From: Ideonella aquatica | Lineage (GTDB): Bacteria; Pseudomonadota; Gammaproteobacteria; Burkholderiales; Burkholderiaceae_C | NCBI RefSeq assembly: GCF_018069755.1 | Contig: NZ_JAGQDE010000015.1 | Coordinates: forward strand, 62,001 to 126,000 | Length of the DNA: 64,000 nucleotides | Reading direction: 5' to 3' | Shown: piece after piece, positions 28,080 through 38,032 of the stretch | Position numbering within the stretch: position 1 is the stretch's first letter | How the letters are laid out: the number at the start of each line of letters is the position of its first letter | Notes under the pieces: generated by a model | Seen by the model: only the letters and a program-made list of their open reading frames with translations | Database searches by the model: none | Told to the model about the DNA's origin: nothing | Made by a program: the position numbers and the translations under genes

Positions 28080-28135
28080 AAGCGTCGACCCCGGGCCATC
28101 GCCTGGCGCGGGCAGGACCAGCGGCCGTTTCATGG

Positions 28136-28141
28136 CATGCT
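28136..28141 (+). promoter_or_regulatory. -10-like element for the efflux adaptor gene
   Basis: CATGCT ends 8 nt before the ATG at 28150, the same geometry as other near-leaderless genes here. It decides between this ATG and the one at 28132. Confidence 0.35.
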
Positions 28142-28149
28142 CGCACCCC

Positions 28150-29451
28150 ATGGTCGAGCCCGCTTCCTCCGCTGCCCCCTCCTCTGCCACCGCCGCGTCA
28201 GGACTTTCCGCGCTGCGCATCCAGCGTGACGGCCCCGGCCGCTCGCGGCGCCGCAGGCGCTGGCCCTGGATCGTCGGCGGTGTGCTGCTGCTGGGCGTGG
28301 CCGCGGCGCTGCTGATGCCGCGCCGGCCCACGGTGCAGGTGGGCACGGTGCAGGCCTCGCATGGCGCGCAGCAGTATGTGCAGCTGGCGGCCTCGGGCTA
28401 TGTGGTGGCGCAGCGGCGCGCGGCGGTGTCGTCCAAGGCCACCGGGCGCCTGTTGGAGCTGCGCGTGCGCGAGGGCAGCACGGTCAAGGCCGGCGAGCTG
28501 ATTGCCCGCCTGGACGCCTCTGACGTGGGCGCCGCGCTGGCCGCCTCCGAGGCCGGCGTGCGCCAGGCCGAGGCCGCGCTGAAGCAGGCCGAGGCCGGCC
28601 TGGCCCAGGCCCGCGCCCAGCAGGCCCAGGCCGAGGAAGACCTCAAGCGCACCCGCGGCCTGGCGGCGCAGCAGTTCGTCTCGCCGCAGGCGGTGGACGC
28701 CGCGGAAACGCGCGCCGCCACCGCCCGCAGCAGCACCGCCGCGGCGCAGGCCGCGCTGGGCACCGCGCAGGCCGCGATCGGCGTGGCGCGGGCGCAGGTG
28801 CGGGTGCAGCAGGTGGGCCGTGATTCCACTGAGATCCGCGCCCCGTTCGACGGCGTGGTGCTGCTGAAGAACGCCAACGTGGGCGACCTGATCACGCCCT
28901 TCTCCAACGCCAGCGGCACCTCGGGCGCGGTGGTCACGCTGGCCGACATGGCCACACTGGAGGTGGAGGCCGATGTCAGCGAGTCCAATGTGGGCAAGCT
29001 CAAGCTGGAGCAGCCGGTGGAGATCACGCTGGACGCCCTGCCCGGCGAGCGCTTCCGCGGCAATGTGGCGCGCATCGTGCCCACGGTGGACCGCGCCAAG
29101 GCCACGGTGATGACCAAGGTGCGCTTCGAGAAGCTCGACCCGCGCATCCTGCCCGAGATGAGCGCCAAGGTGGGCTTCCTCAGCCAGGCCGTCACCGATG
29201 CCGATTTCAAGCCGCTGCTGGCCGTCTCGCCACAGGCGCTGGTGGAGCGCGACGGCCAGCCGCAGCTCTGGCGCCTGGGCGCCGGCGACGTGCTGGAAGC
29301 CGTGCCGGTGCGCCGCGGCCGCACGCTGGGCGAGCTGGTCGAGGTCAGCGCCGATGGCCTGAAGGCCGGCGACCGGGTGGTGCTGTCGCCCGCCGCCTCG
29401 CTGCAGGCGGGCACCGCGGTCAGCGTGGCCGCCTCGGGTGCCGGCCGATGA
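28150..29451 (+). CDS. Efflux periplasmic adaptor subunit (MacA/HlyD family)
   Basis: 433 residues. Cytoplasmic N-terminus, one membrane helix (about 40-58, WPWIVGGVLLLGVAAALL), a lipoyl-like half motif (SSKATGRLLELRVREGSTVKAGE), a long coiled-coil hairpin (GVRQAEAALKQAEAGLAQAR...), the second lipoyl half (RAPFDGVVLLKNANVGDLI) and beta-barrel segments. It would bridge the ABC permease to an outer-membrane channel. The next gene starts inside its stop (ATGA). The alternative start is ATG 28132. The cargo is unknown. Confidence 0.9.
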   Translation: MVEPASSAAPSSATAASGLSALRIQRDGPGRSRRRRRWPWIVGGVLLLGVAAALLMPRRPTVQVGTVQASHGAQQYVQLAASGYVVAQRRAAVSSKATGRLLELRVREGSTVKAGELIARLDASDVGAALAASEAGVRQAEAALKQAEAGLAQARAQQAQAEEDLKRTRGLAAQQFVSPQAVDAAETRAATARSSTAAAQAALGTAQAAIGVARAQVRVQQVGRDSTEIRAPFDGVVLLKNANVGDLITPFSNASGTSGAVVTLADMATLEVEADVSESNVGKLKLEQPVEITLDALPGERFRGNVARIVPTVDRAKATVMTKVRFEKLDPRILPEMSAKVGFLSQAVTDADFKPLLAVSPQALVERDGQPQLWRLGAGDVLEAVPVRRGRTLGELVEVSADGLKAGDRVVLSPAASLQAGTAVSVAASGAGR

Positions 29452-30155
29452 GCACGCCCGGCGCCGCGGCGCCGCTGATCCGGGTGCGCCAGCTGGCCAA
29501 GAGCTACCAGCGCGGTGACCAGCAGATCCCGGTGCTGCAGGGCATCGACCTGGAGGTGCGCTGCGGCGAGTTCATCGCGCTGATGGGCCCCAGCGGCTCG
29601 GGCAAGAGCACGCTGCTGAACCTGCTGGCCGGCATTGACCAGCCCAGCAGCGGCACGATCGAGATCGGCGGCGTCGACATCGCCACGCTGGACGAGGGCG
29701 AGCTGGCCGACTGGCGCGCCGCGCACGTGGGCTTCATCTTTCAGTTCTACAACCTGCTGCCGGTGCTCAGCGCGCACGAGAACGTCGAGCTGCCGCTGCT
29801 GCTGACCGACCTGTCGGGCCGTCAACGCACCGAACGCGTGGACCAGGTGCTGGCGCTGGTGGGCCTGAGCGACCGCGCCGACCACTACCCCAATGAACTC
29901 TCCGGCGGCCAGCAGCAGCGCGTGGCGATCGCCCGCGCGCTGGTCACCGACCCCTCGCTGATCGTCGCCGACGAGCCCACCGGCGACCTCGACCGCGCCA
30001 CCGGCGAAGAGGTGCTGCGCCTGATGGACGCGCTGGTGCGCGACCTGGGCAAGACCATCGTCATGGTCACCCACGACCCCAAGGCCGCCGCGCGCGCGCA
30101 GCGCCTGGTGCACCTGGAAAAGGGCGTGCTGGTCGACGAGCTGCCCGACCACTGA
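29448..30155 (+). CDS. ABC transporter ATP-binding protein (MacB/LolD type)
   Basis: 235 residues with Walker [10 protein letters not shown] (47-55), the Q-loop in [12 protein letters not shown], the signature [15 protein letters not shown], Walker [13 protein letters not shown] and the switch His in VTHDPKA. The [19 protein letters not shown] segment is typical of mechanotransmission ABC systems (MacB, LolD, FtsE-like). Translationally coupled to the adaptor gene; the permease follows after 12 bp. Confidence 0.94.
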   Translation: MSTPGAAAPLIRVRQLAKSYQRGDQQIPVLQGIDLEVRCGEFIALMGPSGSGKSTLLNLLAGIDQPSSGTIEIGGVDIATLDEGELADWRAAHVGFIFQFYNLLPVLSAHENVELPLLLTDLSGRQRTERVDQVLALVGLSDRADHYPNELSGGQQQRVAIARALVTDPSLIVADEPTGDLDRATGEEVLRLMDALVRDLGKTIVMVTHDPKAAARAQRLVHLEKGVLVDELPDH

Positions 30156-30167
30156 GCAGGCGCCGCC

Positions 30168-31325
30168 GTGTTCCTCACCCGCCTGCTGCTGCGCAACGCC
30201 TTTCGGCACCGGCTGCGCACCGCGCTGACCATCGTCGGCCTGGTGGTGGCGATCGGCGCCTTCGGCCTGCTGCGCACGCTGGTGGACGCCTGGTACGCGG
30301 GCGTGGAGGCCAGCTCCAGCACGCGCCTGGTGACGCGCCACGCGGTGTCGCTGACCTTTGCGCTGCCGCTGTCGTATGCGCAGCGCATGAAGGCGGTGCC
30401 GGGCGTCACCGCGGTGTCCTGGGCCAACTGGTTTGGCGGCATCTACATCGACGAGCGCAACTTCTTCCCGCAGTTCGCGGTGGAGCCCGACACCTATCTG
30501 CGCCTGTACCCCGAGTACCTGCTGAGCGACGAGGAGCGGCTGGCCTTTCTGAAAGACCGCCAGGGCGCGGTGGTCGGCCGCAAGCTGGCGCAGAAGTACG
30601 GCTGGAAGCTGGGCGACACCGTGCCGATCAAGGGCACGATCTACCCCGGCACCTGGAGCTTCACGATCCGCGGCATCTACGACGGCGCACAGACCCGCAC
30701 CGACGAGAACCAGATGCTGTTTCACTACGCGCTGATCAACGAGAGCATCAAGAAGCGCTTCCCCGGCCGCGGCGACAACACCGGCGCCTTCATCGTCGGC
30801 ATCGACCAGCCGGCGAACGCGGCGGTGGTCTCGCAGGCGATCGACGCCGAGTTCCGCAACTCGCTGGCCGAGACCCTGACCGAGACCGAGGCCGCTTTCC
30901 AGCTGAGCTTCGTCTCGATGAGCGACGCGCTGCTGGCGGCGATCGAGGCGGTCAGCCTGATCGTGGTGGTGATCATCATGGTGGTGATGGCCAACACCAT
31001 GGCGATGACCGCGCGCGAGCGGCTGTCGGAGTACGCCACGCTCAAGGCGCTGGGCTTCGGGCCCGGCTTTGTGGCGCGGCTGCTGCTGGGCGAGAGCCTG
31101 CTGATCGCGGCGCTGGGCGGTGGCCTGGCGATCGCGCTGACCTTTCCGATGGTGGCCGGCATCGGCCAGGGCCTGAGCAGCTTCCTGCCGGTGTTCGAGG
31201 TGTCAGGCACCACCGTGGCATTGCAGGCGTTGGCCGCGCTGGTGGTGGGCCTGGTGGCCGCCGCCTGGCCCACCTGGCGCATGGCGCGCATCGACATCGT
31301 CGATGGCCTGCGGCACGTCGCGTGA
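30168..31325 (+). CDS. ABC transporter permease (MacB/FtsX type)
   Basis: 385 residues: one N-terminal membrane helix ([17 protein letters not shown]), a large periplasmic MacB_PCD domain (about 50-255) and three C-terminal FtsX helices ([52 protein letters not shown]). It forms the membrane part of the tripartite exporter. The start is GTG at 30168, following the ATPase by 12 bp. The stop abuts the stop of convergent rsmA exactly. Confidence 0.91.
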   Translation: MFLTRLLLRNAFRHRLRTALTIVGLVVAIGAFGLLRTLVDAWYAGVEASSSTRLVTRHAVSLTFALPLSYAQRMKAVPGVTAVSWANWFGGIYIDERNFFPQFAVEPDTYLRLYPEYLLSDEERLAFLKDRQGAVVGRKLAQKYGWKLGDTVPIKGTIYPGTWSFTIRGIYDGAQTRTDENQMLFHYALINESIKKRFPGRGDNTGAFIVGIDQPANAAVVSQAIDAEFRNSLAETLTETEAAFQLSFVSMSDALLAAIEAVSLIVVVIIMVVMANTMAMTARERLSEYATLKALGFGPGFVARLLLGESLLIAALGGGLAIALTFPMVAGIGQGLSSFLPVFEVSGTTVALQALAALVVGLVAAAWPTWRMARIDIVDGLRHVA

Positions 31326-32084
31326 TCAGAGCGCCTGCGCCAGCCCCACGTACTCGGCCACCGGCACTTCCTCGGCGCGGCGCTGCAGGTCGAACGAGCC
31401 GCTGAAGCCCTGTTCGTCCAGCCAGCGGCCCAGCGTGTGGCGCAGCAGCTTGCGGCGCTGCGAGAAGGCCACCTGCACCATCTCCTCCAGCCGCGCGGCG
31501 TCCAGCACCGGCGGCTGCGGCCAGGGCAGCATGCGCACGATGGCCGAGTCCACCGCCGGCGGCGGGTCGAAGCTCTCGGGCGGCACGTCGAACAGCGATT
31601 CGATGTCGTAGCGCCACTGCAGCATCACGCTCAGGCGCCCATAGGCCTTGCTGCCGGGCGCGGCGGCCATGCGGTCGACCACTTCCTTCTGCAGCATGAA
31701 GTGCTGGTCCTCGACGATGTCGGCCACCGGCAGCAGGTGGAACAGGATGGGCGAGGAGATGTTGTAGGGCAGGTTGCCCACCACCCGCAGCCGCGGTGCA
31801 CCCAGGCGGGCGGCCAGCGCGCGCCAGTCGACCTGCAGCACGTCGGACTCGACCACGTCCAGGTCCGGTCGCTGGCGCAGCCGGGCGGCCAGGTCACGGT
31901 CGAGCTCAATCACGGTGAGGTGGCCGCTGCGCTCGACCAGCGGCTGCGTCAGCGCCGCCAGGCCGGGGCCGATCTCGACCAGGGCCTGGCCAGGCCGCGG
32001 ATCAATCGCCCGCACGATGCCGGCGATGATGGCGCTGTCGGTCAGGAAGTGCTGGCCAAAGCGCTTGCGCGCCAGGTGCTTCAC
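31326..32084 (-). CDS. rsmA: 16S rRNA dimethyladenosine transferase
   Basis: 252 residues (KsgA/RsmA). It shows [18 protein letters not shown], the SAM motif [14 protein letters not shown], the acidic VIELDRDLA and the catalytic [15 protein letters not shown], then a C-terminal helical domain. It dimethylates the two adenines near the 3' end of 16S rRNA. The GTG start at 32084 overlaps the surA stop as GTGA. The pdxA gene that lies between surA and rsmA in many proteobacteria is absent here. Confidence 0.96.
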   Translation of the reverse strand: MKHLARKRFGQHFLTDSAIIAGIVRAIDPRPGQALVEIGPGLAALTQPLVERSGHLTVIELDRDLAARLRQRPDLDVVESDVLQVDWRALAARLGAPRLRVVGNLPYNISSPILFHLLPVADIVEDQHFMLQKEVVDRMAAAPGSKAYGRLSVMLQWRYDIESLFDVPPESFDPPPAVDSAIVRMLPWPQPPVLDAARLEEMVQVAFSQRRKLLRHTLGRWLDEQGFSGSFDLQRRAEEVPVAEYVGLAQAL

Positions 32085-33397
32085 TGCGGCGGCTCGCGCA
32101 TCTCGATGTAGGCGCGGGCGCGCAGCTCGTCGATCCACTCGGTGTAGGCCGACTCGTACTTCTGCTCGCGCAGCGCGTTGCGGGCCTGCTCGCGCAGCTG
32201 GCGGATGTCCACCGGCACCTGGCGGCGGTCGGTGACCTGCAGCAGGTGCACGCCAAAGCGCGACTGGAAGGGCTCGGACAGGCTGCCCACCGGCAGGCGG
32301 TTCATGACCTCCTCGAACTCGGGCACGAAAGCGCCCGGGTTGGCCCAGCCCAGGTCGCCGCCCTGGGCGGCGCTGCCGTCCTCGGAGACGCTGCGCGCCA
32401 CCTCGTCGAAACGGCGCTTGCCGGCGGCGATCTGCTCGCGCAGCTCGCCCAGCCGGCGCGCTGCGGCATCCGCGCTGAGGCTGGCGCCCGGGCGCAGCAG
32501 GATGTGCGAGGCCCGCGTCTGGGTGGCGGTGGCGATGGCCTCGCTGCGCTCGAGCAGCTTGAGCACATGGAAGCCGGCGCCGCTGCGCACCGGGGCCGTC
32601 ACCACCGCGCCCACGGCCAGCGGCTTGACGGCCTCGACGAACAGGTCGGGCAGGCGATCGACCGGGCGGCTGCCCAGCTCGCCGCCGCGTTCACGGCCGG
32701 CGCTGTCGTCGGACATTTCGCGCGCCACCGCGGCGAACGACTCACCGGCGCGCAGGCGGCGCAGGGCCTCGTCGGCGCGCGCCTGGCGCTGCGCGACCAG
32801 GTCGGCCGCAGCGCCATCGGGCACGCTGACCAGGATCTGGGCGATGTTGAGGGTCTGGGTGGCGCCGGCCTGGCCGCGCTTGGCCTCGATGAAGTTCTCG
32901 ACCTCGCTGTCGCTGATCTTGATGCGGCCGGGCACCTCGCGCTCGCGGGCGCGCTCGGCCAGCAGCTGGTCGCGCAGGTTGGCGCGCAGACGCTGGTAGT
33001 CCATGCCCTCATCGCGCAGCCGGGCGCGGAACTGCTCGACCGTCATCTTGTTGGCCGAGGCGATGTTGGCCACCGCGCGGTCCACCTCGAGGTCGTCGGC
33101 CTTCAGGCCGCTTTCGCGCGCCCAGGTCACCTGGACGCGCTCGTCGATCAGGTCGCGCAGGGCCTGGCGACGCAGCTCGTCCTCGGGCGGCGCGGCGGTG
33201 TTGGCGCGGCGCAGATCGTCCTTCAGGCGCTGCAGGCGCTGGTCCACCTCGATCTGGGTGACCAGCTCGTTGTTGACCACCGCCACGATGTAGTCGGCCG
33301 AGCGCGCAGGGGTGCGGGTGCTCTGGCCATGCGCGGCGCCGAAGGCCAGGGCCAGGCCCAGGGTCAGGCAGGACAGCAGGGTGGTGTGCTTGCTCAT
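32081..33397 (-). CDS. surA: Periplasmic chaperone and peptidyl-prolyl isomerase SurA
   Basis: 438 residues: signal peptide ([18 protein letters not shown]), an N-terminal chaperone domain ([19 protein letters not shown]) and two parvulin domains, about 180-280 ([19 protein letters not shown]) and 290-390 ([29 protein letters not shown]), then a C-terminal helix. SurA escorts outer-membrane proteins, notably LptD, to the BAM complex. Its start overlaps the lptD stop (ATGA) and its stop overlaps the rsmA start, a tightly coupled lptD-surA-rsmA unit. Confidence 0.95.
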   Translation of the reverse strand: MSKHTTLLSCLTLGLALAFGAAHGQSTRTPARSADYIVAVVNNELVTQIEVDQRLQRLKDDLRRANTAAPPEDELRRQALRDLIDERVQVTWARESGLKADDLEVDRAVANIASANKMTVEQFRARLRDEGMDYQRLRANLRDQLLAERAREREVPGRIKISDSEVENFIEAKRGQAGATQTLNIAQILVSVPDGAAADLVAQRQARADEALRRLRAGESFAAVAREMSDDSAGRERGGELGSRPVDRLPDLFVEAVKPLAVGAVVTAPVRSGAGFHVLKLLERSEAIATATQTRASHILLRPGASLSADAAARRLGELREQIAAGKRRFDEVARSVSEDGSAAQGGDLGWANPGAFVPEFEEVMNRLPVGSLSEPFQSRFGVHLLQVTDRRQVPVDIRQLREQARNALREQKYESAYTEWIDELRARAYIEMREPPQ

Positions 33398-35748
33398 GGG
33401 GAGGTGGTGCTGGCCGCGCCGTCGTCGCGCAGCATTCGGTAGCCGGGGATATTGTCCTTCAGGACCTTGAGGGGGCTGGGGCCCAGGCGGGACAGGCCGA
33501 TCAGCTCGAGCTGCACCATCAGCCGCGTGGTGGCCTCGCTGGTGCCGGTGGACACCCGCTCGGCGACGACACGGCCGATCCAGCAGCCGGCGTCGTACTC
33601 CAGGCCGGCCAGGCCTTCGGTGACGCGGGCATCGCGCCGGCTGAAATTGATGCGGCCCACGCCGTAGAGCGTGCCGCCGCAGGCGCTGCCGTCGGCACGC
33701 GGGGCTTCACGCTGGTAGATCGGCCATTGCCAGCCGAGTTCCACCTGCTCGGACAGCTCGCGCGCAAAGCGGTAGGTGGCCGACAGGGTCTTGAAGTCGC
33801 CGGGGTTCCAGCGTGCCGCCAGGATCGAGCGGGTGGTGCGCTGGCGGTCGGTGTTGTACTGCAGGTTGACGTCGAAGCGCCACTGCGGCACCACGGTGCT
33901 GGAGCCGAACAGCAGCACGTCAGAGAAGCGCGAAGCCGCCACGCCGGTCTCGGCGCTCAGGCCCGAGGCGCCCAGGCGCTCGGGGGTGATGCGCTGGTCC
34001 TTGAACAGGTAGCGCTGGGCCAGGCCCAGGCGCAGCAGCTCGCCGCCGCCCACCGGGTCAAACCAGCGGCTGCCGGCGCCCAGCGTGACCTGGTGGACAT
34101 CGGTGACGAAGTCCACGCCCGAGAAGCCGTTGTCCTGGTAAATCGAGACCTCGTTGAAGTCGTTCACCGAGCTGTCGAAGTTGGGCAGCGCGTCCTGGTT
34201 GCGCCAGGGCGTGCGCACATAGTGCAGACGCGGCTCCAGCGTCTGCTGCAGTGCGCGGCCAAACAGCGCGGTGGCGCGCTCAAAGCGCAGGCCGGCGTCC
34301 AGGCTCAGCGTGGGGATGGCGCGGTGGGCGCGGGTGCGGCCGTCGCTCATCGCCTGCTCGGTGCGGTAGCTGGCGGCGTTGATCGCCATGCGCGGCGTGA
34401 ACCAGCCCCAGGCCAGGTCCTGCGGCCACCACAGCGCGCCCAGCAGGTGGGCGCGCTCGCCATCGGTGCGGGTGTCGCCGCTGGCGCGGTTGCGCAGCAG
34501 GAAGTGGTTGACCTCCATCTGCGTGGACCAGTTCAGCCCGCCCAGGGTCTCGCCCTGGCCCATCAGGCCCAGCTGCGGCAGGCGCTGGTAGGGCGGCAGG
34601 ATGGGCGCCTCAAGCACCTGCAGCGTGCGCCAGCCCAGCACCCGCGCATAGGCCTGCAGCGGCACGCCCAGCCAGGACTGGAGCGGCTGGGTGGCGCGCA
34701 CGTCTTGCGCCAGCAGCCGCGGGGTCAGGCTGGGCAGGACGCGCGAGAAGTCCTTCCAGTAGTTGTCGTCGCTGGCGTGTTGCAGGTCGAGCTGGTAGTG
34801 CAGGCCGCTGGCGCGCTCGCCCTGCAGGTCGATGTCGGCGCCGCCGCGGCTGCGCCCGGTGGTGCGGTCGTTGGGCAGCCAATGCGCCTTCAGCCGGCCC
34901 TCGTCCTGCGTCCACAGGTAGCGGTACTCGCCGGTCAGCGACAGGCCGCGGCGGGTGAGCAGGCCGGGCGTCAGCGTCAGGTCGTGGTCGGGGGCCAGGT
35001 TGAAGTAATACGGCGTTTCCAGCTCGAAGCCGTTGCGGCTGTCGAACGGATAAATGGTGGGCGGCAGCCAGCCCGACTTGCGCTCGCCGGTGGCCGGGAA
35101 GCTCAGCACCGGCAGCGCCAGGATGGGCACGCCCAGGAAGCGCAGCGAGGCGCCCTCGGCGCGGCCGTCGTTGTGCTCGAAGTCCAGCGAGAGCTTGTCG
35201 GCCTTGAGCACCCAGTCGGCGGTGTCGGGGTCATCGGCGCGGCAGCTGGTGTAGCTGGCCTGCTCGGCGGCCAGGCGCTCGGTGCCCACGAAGCTGAGCT
35301 GGCGCGCCGCGCCGCCGCCGCCGGTGCGGGCGATGCGGTAGCGCGCGGCATCGATCTGGCCCTCGCGGCTGTCGATCTGCACGCTGGCGCTGCGGCCCTC
35401 CAGCAGGTTGCCCTGCTGCTCAATGCGCACCGGCGCGCGCGCCCAGGCACGGCGCTGGCGGGTGGAGAACTCCAGCAGGTCGGTGGTCAGACGCAGGCTG
35501 CCCTGGCGCAGGTCGACACTGCCGCGGGCCACACTGAGGTCGTCGAGCTGGGTCTCGATGCGGTCGGCTTCCAGCGTGATGGTGTCGGCGGTGTCGATCC
35601 GCATGGCCGCCACCGGCGCCGCGCCCAGGCCCAGGGCCACCGCGGCGGCGACCGGCGCCAGCCTCGGCAGGCACGCGCGGGGCAGGCGAAGGGCGGCGGT
35701 GGACGGGCGTGGGCGGAGCACGGCGGGACGATGGCGGGCACGGCCCAC
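33394..35748 (-). CDS. lptD: LPS-assembly outer-membrane protein LptD
   Basis: About 784 residues: a signal (LAPVAAAVALGLGAAPVAA), an LptA-like N-terminal jellyroll (TADTITLEADRIETQLDDLS, LRQGSLRLTTDLLEFS), then a 26-strand barrel (FPATGERKSGWLPPTIYPFD, YYFNLAPDHDLTLTPGLLTRRG). LptD inserts LPS into the outer leaflet. The start is uncertain. The GTG at 35748 lies 10 nt after a GATAAT element; the ATG at 35781 would overlap the divergent amgK start codon and lie upstream of that element, and the GTG at 35721 is a third option. It is coupled to surA. Confidence 0.93.
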   Translation of the reverse strand: MGRARHRPAVLRPRPSTAALRLPRACLPRLAPVAAAVALGLGAAPVAAMRIDTADTITLEADRIETQLDDLSVARGSVDLRQGSLRLTTDLLEFSTRQRRAWARAPVRIEQQGNLLEGRSASVQIDSREGQIDAARYRIARTGGGGAARQLSFVGTERLAAEQASYTSCRADDPDTADWVLKADKLSLDFEHNDGRAEGASLRFLGVPILALPVLSFPATGERKSGWLPPTIYPFDSRNGFELETPYYFNLAPDHDLTLTPGLLTRRGLSLTGEYRYLWTQDEGRLKAHWLPNDRTTGRSRGGADIDLQGERASGLHYQLDLQHASDDNYWKDFSRVLPSLTPRLLAQDVRATQPLQSWLGVPLQAYARVLGWRTLQVLEAPILPPYQRLPQLGLMGQGETLGGLNWSTQMEVNHFLLRNRASGDTRTDGERAHLLGALWWPQDLAWGWFTPRMAINAASYRTEQAMSDGRTRAHRAIPTLSLDAGLRFERATALFGRALQQTLEPRLHYVRTPWRNQDALPNFDSSVNDFNEVSIYQDNGFSGVDFVTDVHQVTLGAGSRWFDPVGGGELLRLGLAQRYLFKDQRITPERLGASGLSAETGVAASRFSDVLLFGSSTVVPQWRFDVNLQYNTDRQRTTRSILAARWNPGDFKTLSATYRFARELSEQVELGWQWPIYQREAPRADGSACGGTLYGVGRINFSRRDARVTEGLAGLEYDAGCWIGRVVAERVSTGTSEATTRLMVQLELIGLSRLGPSPLKVLKDNIPGYRMLRDDGAASTTSP

Positions 35749-35749
35749 G

Positions 35750-35755
35750 TAAAAT
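35750..35755 (+). promoter_or_regulatory. -10-like element for amgK
   Basis: TAAAAT lies 24 nt before the amgK ATG at 35780. The matching -35 would fall inside the lptD coding region. Confidence 0.45.
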
Positions 35756-35758
35756 TCG

Positions 35759-35764
35759 ATTATC
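35759..35764 (-). promoter_or_regulatory. -10-like element for lptD-surA-rsmA
   Basis: GATAAT (leftward) ends 10 nt before the GTG at 35748 and sits only 3 bp from the amgK -10 element on the opposite strand, so the two polymerases cannot bind together. Confidence 0.45.
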
Positions 35765-35779
35765 TCCCCCAGCCACCCC

Positions 35780-36829
35780 ATGACCGTTTCCCCCGATCAG
35801 ATCGAGTGGCCCGACGCGGCCCGACACAGCGCGTTCCTGGCCTGGATCACGCCGCTGGCCGCCCAGCAGGGCCTGCGCCTGGACACGCTGGCGCCGGCCT
35901 CGGCCGATGCCAGCTTTCGCCGCTACTTCCGCCTGTCCACGCAGGACGGCGGCTCGCGCATCGTGATGGATGCGCCGCCGCCGCAGGAGGATGTGCGCCC
36001 CTTCATCGACATCGCCGGCCGCATTGCCCGCGCCGGCCTGCACGCGCCGGCGGTGCTGGCGGCCGACGAGGCGCAGGGCTTTGTGCTGCTGGCTGACCTG
36101 GGCCGCACGCCCTACCTGGCCGCACTGCGCGAGGCCAGCACCGCCCAGGCCGACACCCTGATGCGCGACGCCTTCAAGGCCCTGGTGCAGTTCCAGGCCC
36201 AGGTCGACCCCGCCGGCCTGCCGGCCTACGACGACGCGCTGCTGCGCCGCGAGCTGGCGCTGTTTCCAGAGTGGTGCGTGCAGCGCGAGTTCGGCATCAC
36301 CTGGACCGAGGCCCAGCAGGGCCTGTGGACGCGGGTGTGCGATGCGCTGGTGGCCAGCGCGCTGGCCCAGCCCACGGTGGCCGTGCACCGCGACTGGATG
36401 CCGCGCAACCTGATGCTCAGCGAGCCCAACCCCGGCATCCTGGACTTCCAGGACGCGGTGCGCGGCCCGGTGACCTACGACGTGGCCTCGATGCTGCGCG
36501 ACGCCTTCATCTCCTGGGACGAGGAGCGCGAGATCGACTGGACCGTGCGCTACTGGGAGCGCGCCCGCCGCGCCGGCCTGCCGGTCAACGAGGACTTCGG
36601 CGAGTACTGGCGCCAGGTCGAGTGGATGGGCCTGCAGCGCCACCTGAAGGTGCTGGGCATCTTCTGCCGCCTGAAGCACCGCGACGGCAAGCCCGCCTAC
36701 AGCGCCGACCTGCCGCGCTTTTTTGCCTACGCCACCAAGGTGGCGATGCGCTACGCGCCGCTCAAGCCCCTGCTGCCGCTGATCGAGCCGATGCAGGACG
36801 CCAAGGTGGCGGTGGGCTACACCTTCTGA
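35780..36829 (+). CDS. amgK: N-acetylmuramate/N-acetylglucosamine kinase AmgK-like phosphotransferase
   Basis: 349 residues, aminoglycoside-phosphotransferase fold: ADASFRRYFRLS, the catalytic VHRDWMPRNLM (about 205) and the metal-binding ILDFQDAVRGPVTYD. This sequence type next to lptD is AmgK, which phosphorylates MurNAc/GlcNAc at the anomeric carbon in cell-wall recycling, feeding MurU. In pseudomonads and many betaproteobacteria murU follows directly; here the next gene is a convergent LysR regulator, so murU must be elsewhere or missing. The ATG at 35780 fits the promoter element upstream. Confidence 0.85.
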   Translation: MTVSPDQIEWPDAARHSAFLAWITPLAAQQGLRLDTLAPASADASFRRYFRLSTQDGGSRIVMDAPPPQEDVRPFIDIAGRIARAGLHAPAVLAADEAQGFVLLADLGRTPYLAALREASTAQADTLMRDAFKALVQFQAQVDPAGLPAYDDALLRRELALFPEWCVQREFGITWTEAQQGLWTRVCDALVASALAQPTVAVHRDWMPRNLMLSEPNPGILDFQDAVRGPVTYDVASMLRDAFISWDEEREIDWTVRYWERARRAGLPVNEDFGEYWRQVEWMGLQRHLKVLGIFCRLKHRDGKPAYSADLPRFFAYATKVAMRYAPLKPLLPLIEPMQDAKVAVGYTF

Positions 36830-36851
36830 GCGTTGCCGCGCCCGCGGCGCC

Positions 36852-37820
36852 TCAGGAACAGGCCGCGCCCGGCGGCCCGGCCAGGGTTTCGCAGCCGGCC
36901 GCGGCCAGCCAGGGGTCGCGCGCCTCGCCGCCGAACACCTCCAGCAGGTAGTCCCACAGCGCCCGCGTGCGCGCCGGCACGTAGCGGCGCGAGGGCATGC
37001 CGATCCACAGCTGGCTGCTGAACAAGCGCCAGCCCGGCAGCACGCGCTCGAGCGCGCCCTCGCGCAGCGCGTCGTCGATCACAAAGGACGGCAGCGCCGC
37101 AATGCCCAGCCCGGCCAGCGCGGCCGCGTAGTTGGTGTCAGTGTGGGTGGTGCTGAGCACGCAGCGCCGGTCGGGCGTGGCGATGAAGGCCTCGCCGCTG
37201 GCGCCGTGCACGAAGCGCACGCCGCGCTGGATCTCGGACAGCGGCGGGATCAGCACGTCGTGCTGCGCCATCTCGGCCGGGTGGATCGGGCGGCCGCGCG
37301 CATCCAGGTACTCGGGCGCGGCGCAGGTGATCACCTCGGTCAGCGCCAGCAGGCGGGCGACGAAGCCGCCATCGGGGGCGTCACGGCCGGCCATCAGCGT
37401 GATGTCGAAGTTCTCGTCCACCGCCTCCACCGGGCCGGGCGCATGGAGCTCGATCGTCACCTGCGGGTGGCGGCGGTGGAACTCGGGCAGGTGCTTGGCC
37501 AGCTGGTGCACCGCCACCGCTGGCGGCGCCAGCACGCGCAGGTGGCCGCGCGCCTCGGACACCGCGGCGCCGGCCAAGGCTTCTGCCTCCTCCACCTCGG
37601 CCAGGATGCGCCGGGCGCTGTCCAGGTAGGCCTCGCCCACATCGGTCAGTGCCAGCTTGCGGGTGGTGCGGTTCAGCAGCCGCGCGCCCAGGTGCGCCTC
37701 CAACTCGGCCACCAGGCGCGTCACCACCGCCGGCGCCAGGTCCAGCGCGCGGGCGGCGCCGGCCAGGCTGCCTTCGTCCACCACCCGGGCGAAGACCTTC
37801 ATGGCGCGCAGCGTGTCCAT
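36852..37820 (-). CDS. LysR-family transcriptional regulator
   Basis: 322 residues. The N-terminal winged helix-turn-helix (MKVFARVVDEGSLAGAARAL, APAVVTRLVAELEAHLGARL) is followed by a type 2 periplasmic-binding-like effector domain (HLRVLAPPAVAVHQLAKHLP...). The target is unknown; LysR regulators usually control a divergent neighbour, here the DUF4148 gene across a 212-bp AT-rich gap. An AGGA site lies 8 nt before the ATG. It is convergent with amgK, with only a small GC-rich inverted repeat (36835-36848) between. Confidence 0.93.
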   Translation of the reverse strand: MDTLRAMKVFARVVDEGSLAGAARALDLAPAVVTRLVAELEAHLGARLLNRTTRKLALTDVGEAYLDSARRILAEVEEAEALAGAAVSEARGHLRVLAPPAVAVHQLAKHLPEFHRRHPQVTIELHAPGPVEAVDENFDITLMAGRDAPDGGFVARLLALTEVITCAAPEYLDARGRPIHPAEMAQHDVLIPPLSEIQRGVRFVHGASGEAFIATPDRRCVLSTTHTDTNYAAALAGLGIAALPSFVIDDALREGALERVLPGWRLFSSQLWIGMPSRRYVPARTRALWDYLLEVFGGEARDPWLAAAGCETLAGPPGAACS

Positions 37821-38032
37821 CTGACTGTTCCTGTTAATGGAATGGTGAATCTATGGCTGGGCAGTTTATTCCTTCAGCGTCAATCCGTACAGTTCACCCC
37901 ATCGATGAGCCGAACCCAACAACAGAGCGACTCACCGAGGTGGGACAAGACGATCCAGGAAAGCAAGCGCTGACTTTGAATCGCCGTGCCCCGTGTACGA
38001 ACCAACCACCTCCGTTTGAACAGGACTTCACC

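Noticed and set aside
36835-36848. GCCGCG-CC-CGCGGC between amgK and the LysR gene as a terminator.
   Set aside because: Very short GC-only repeat with a 2-nt loop and no T-run; such repeats are frequent by chance at this base composition.
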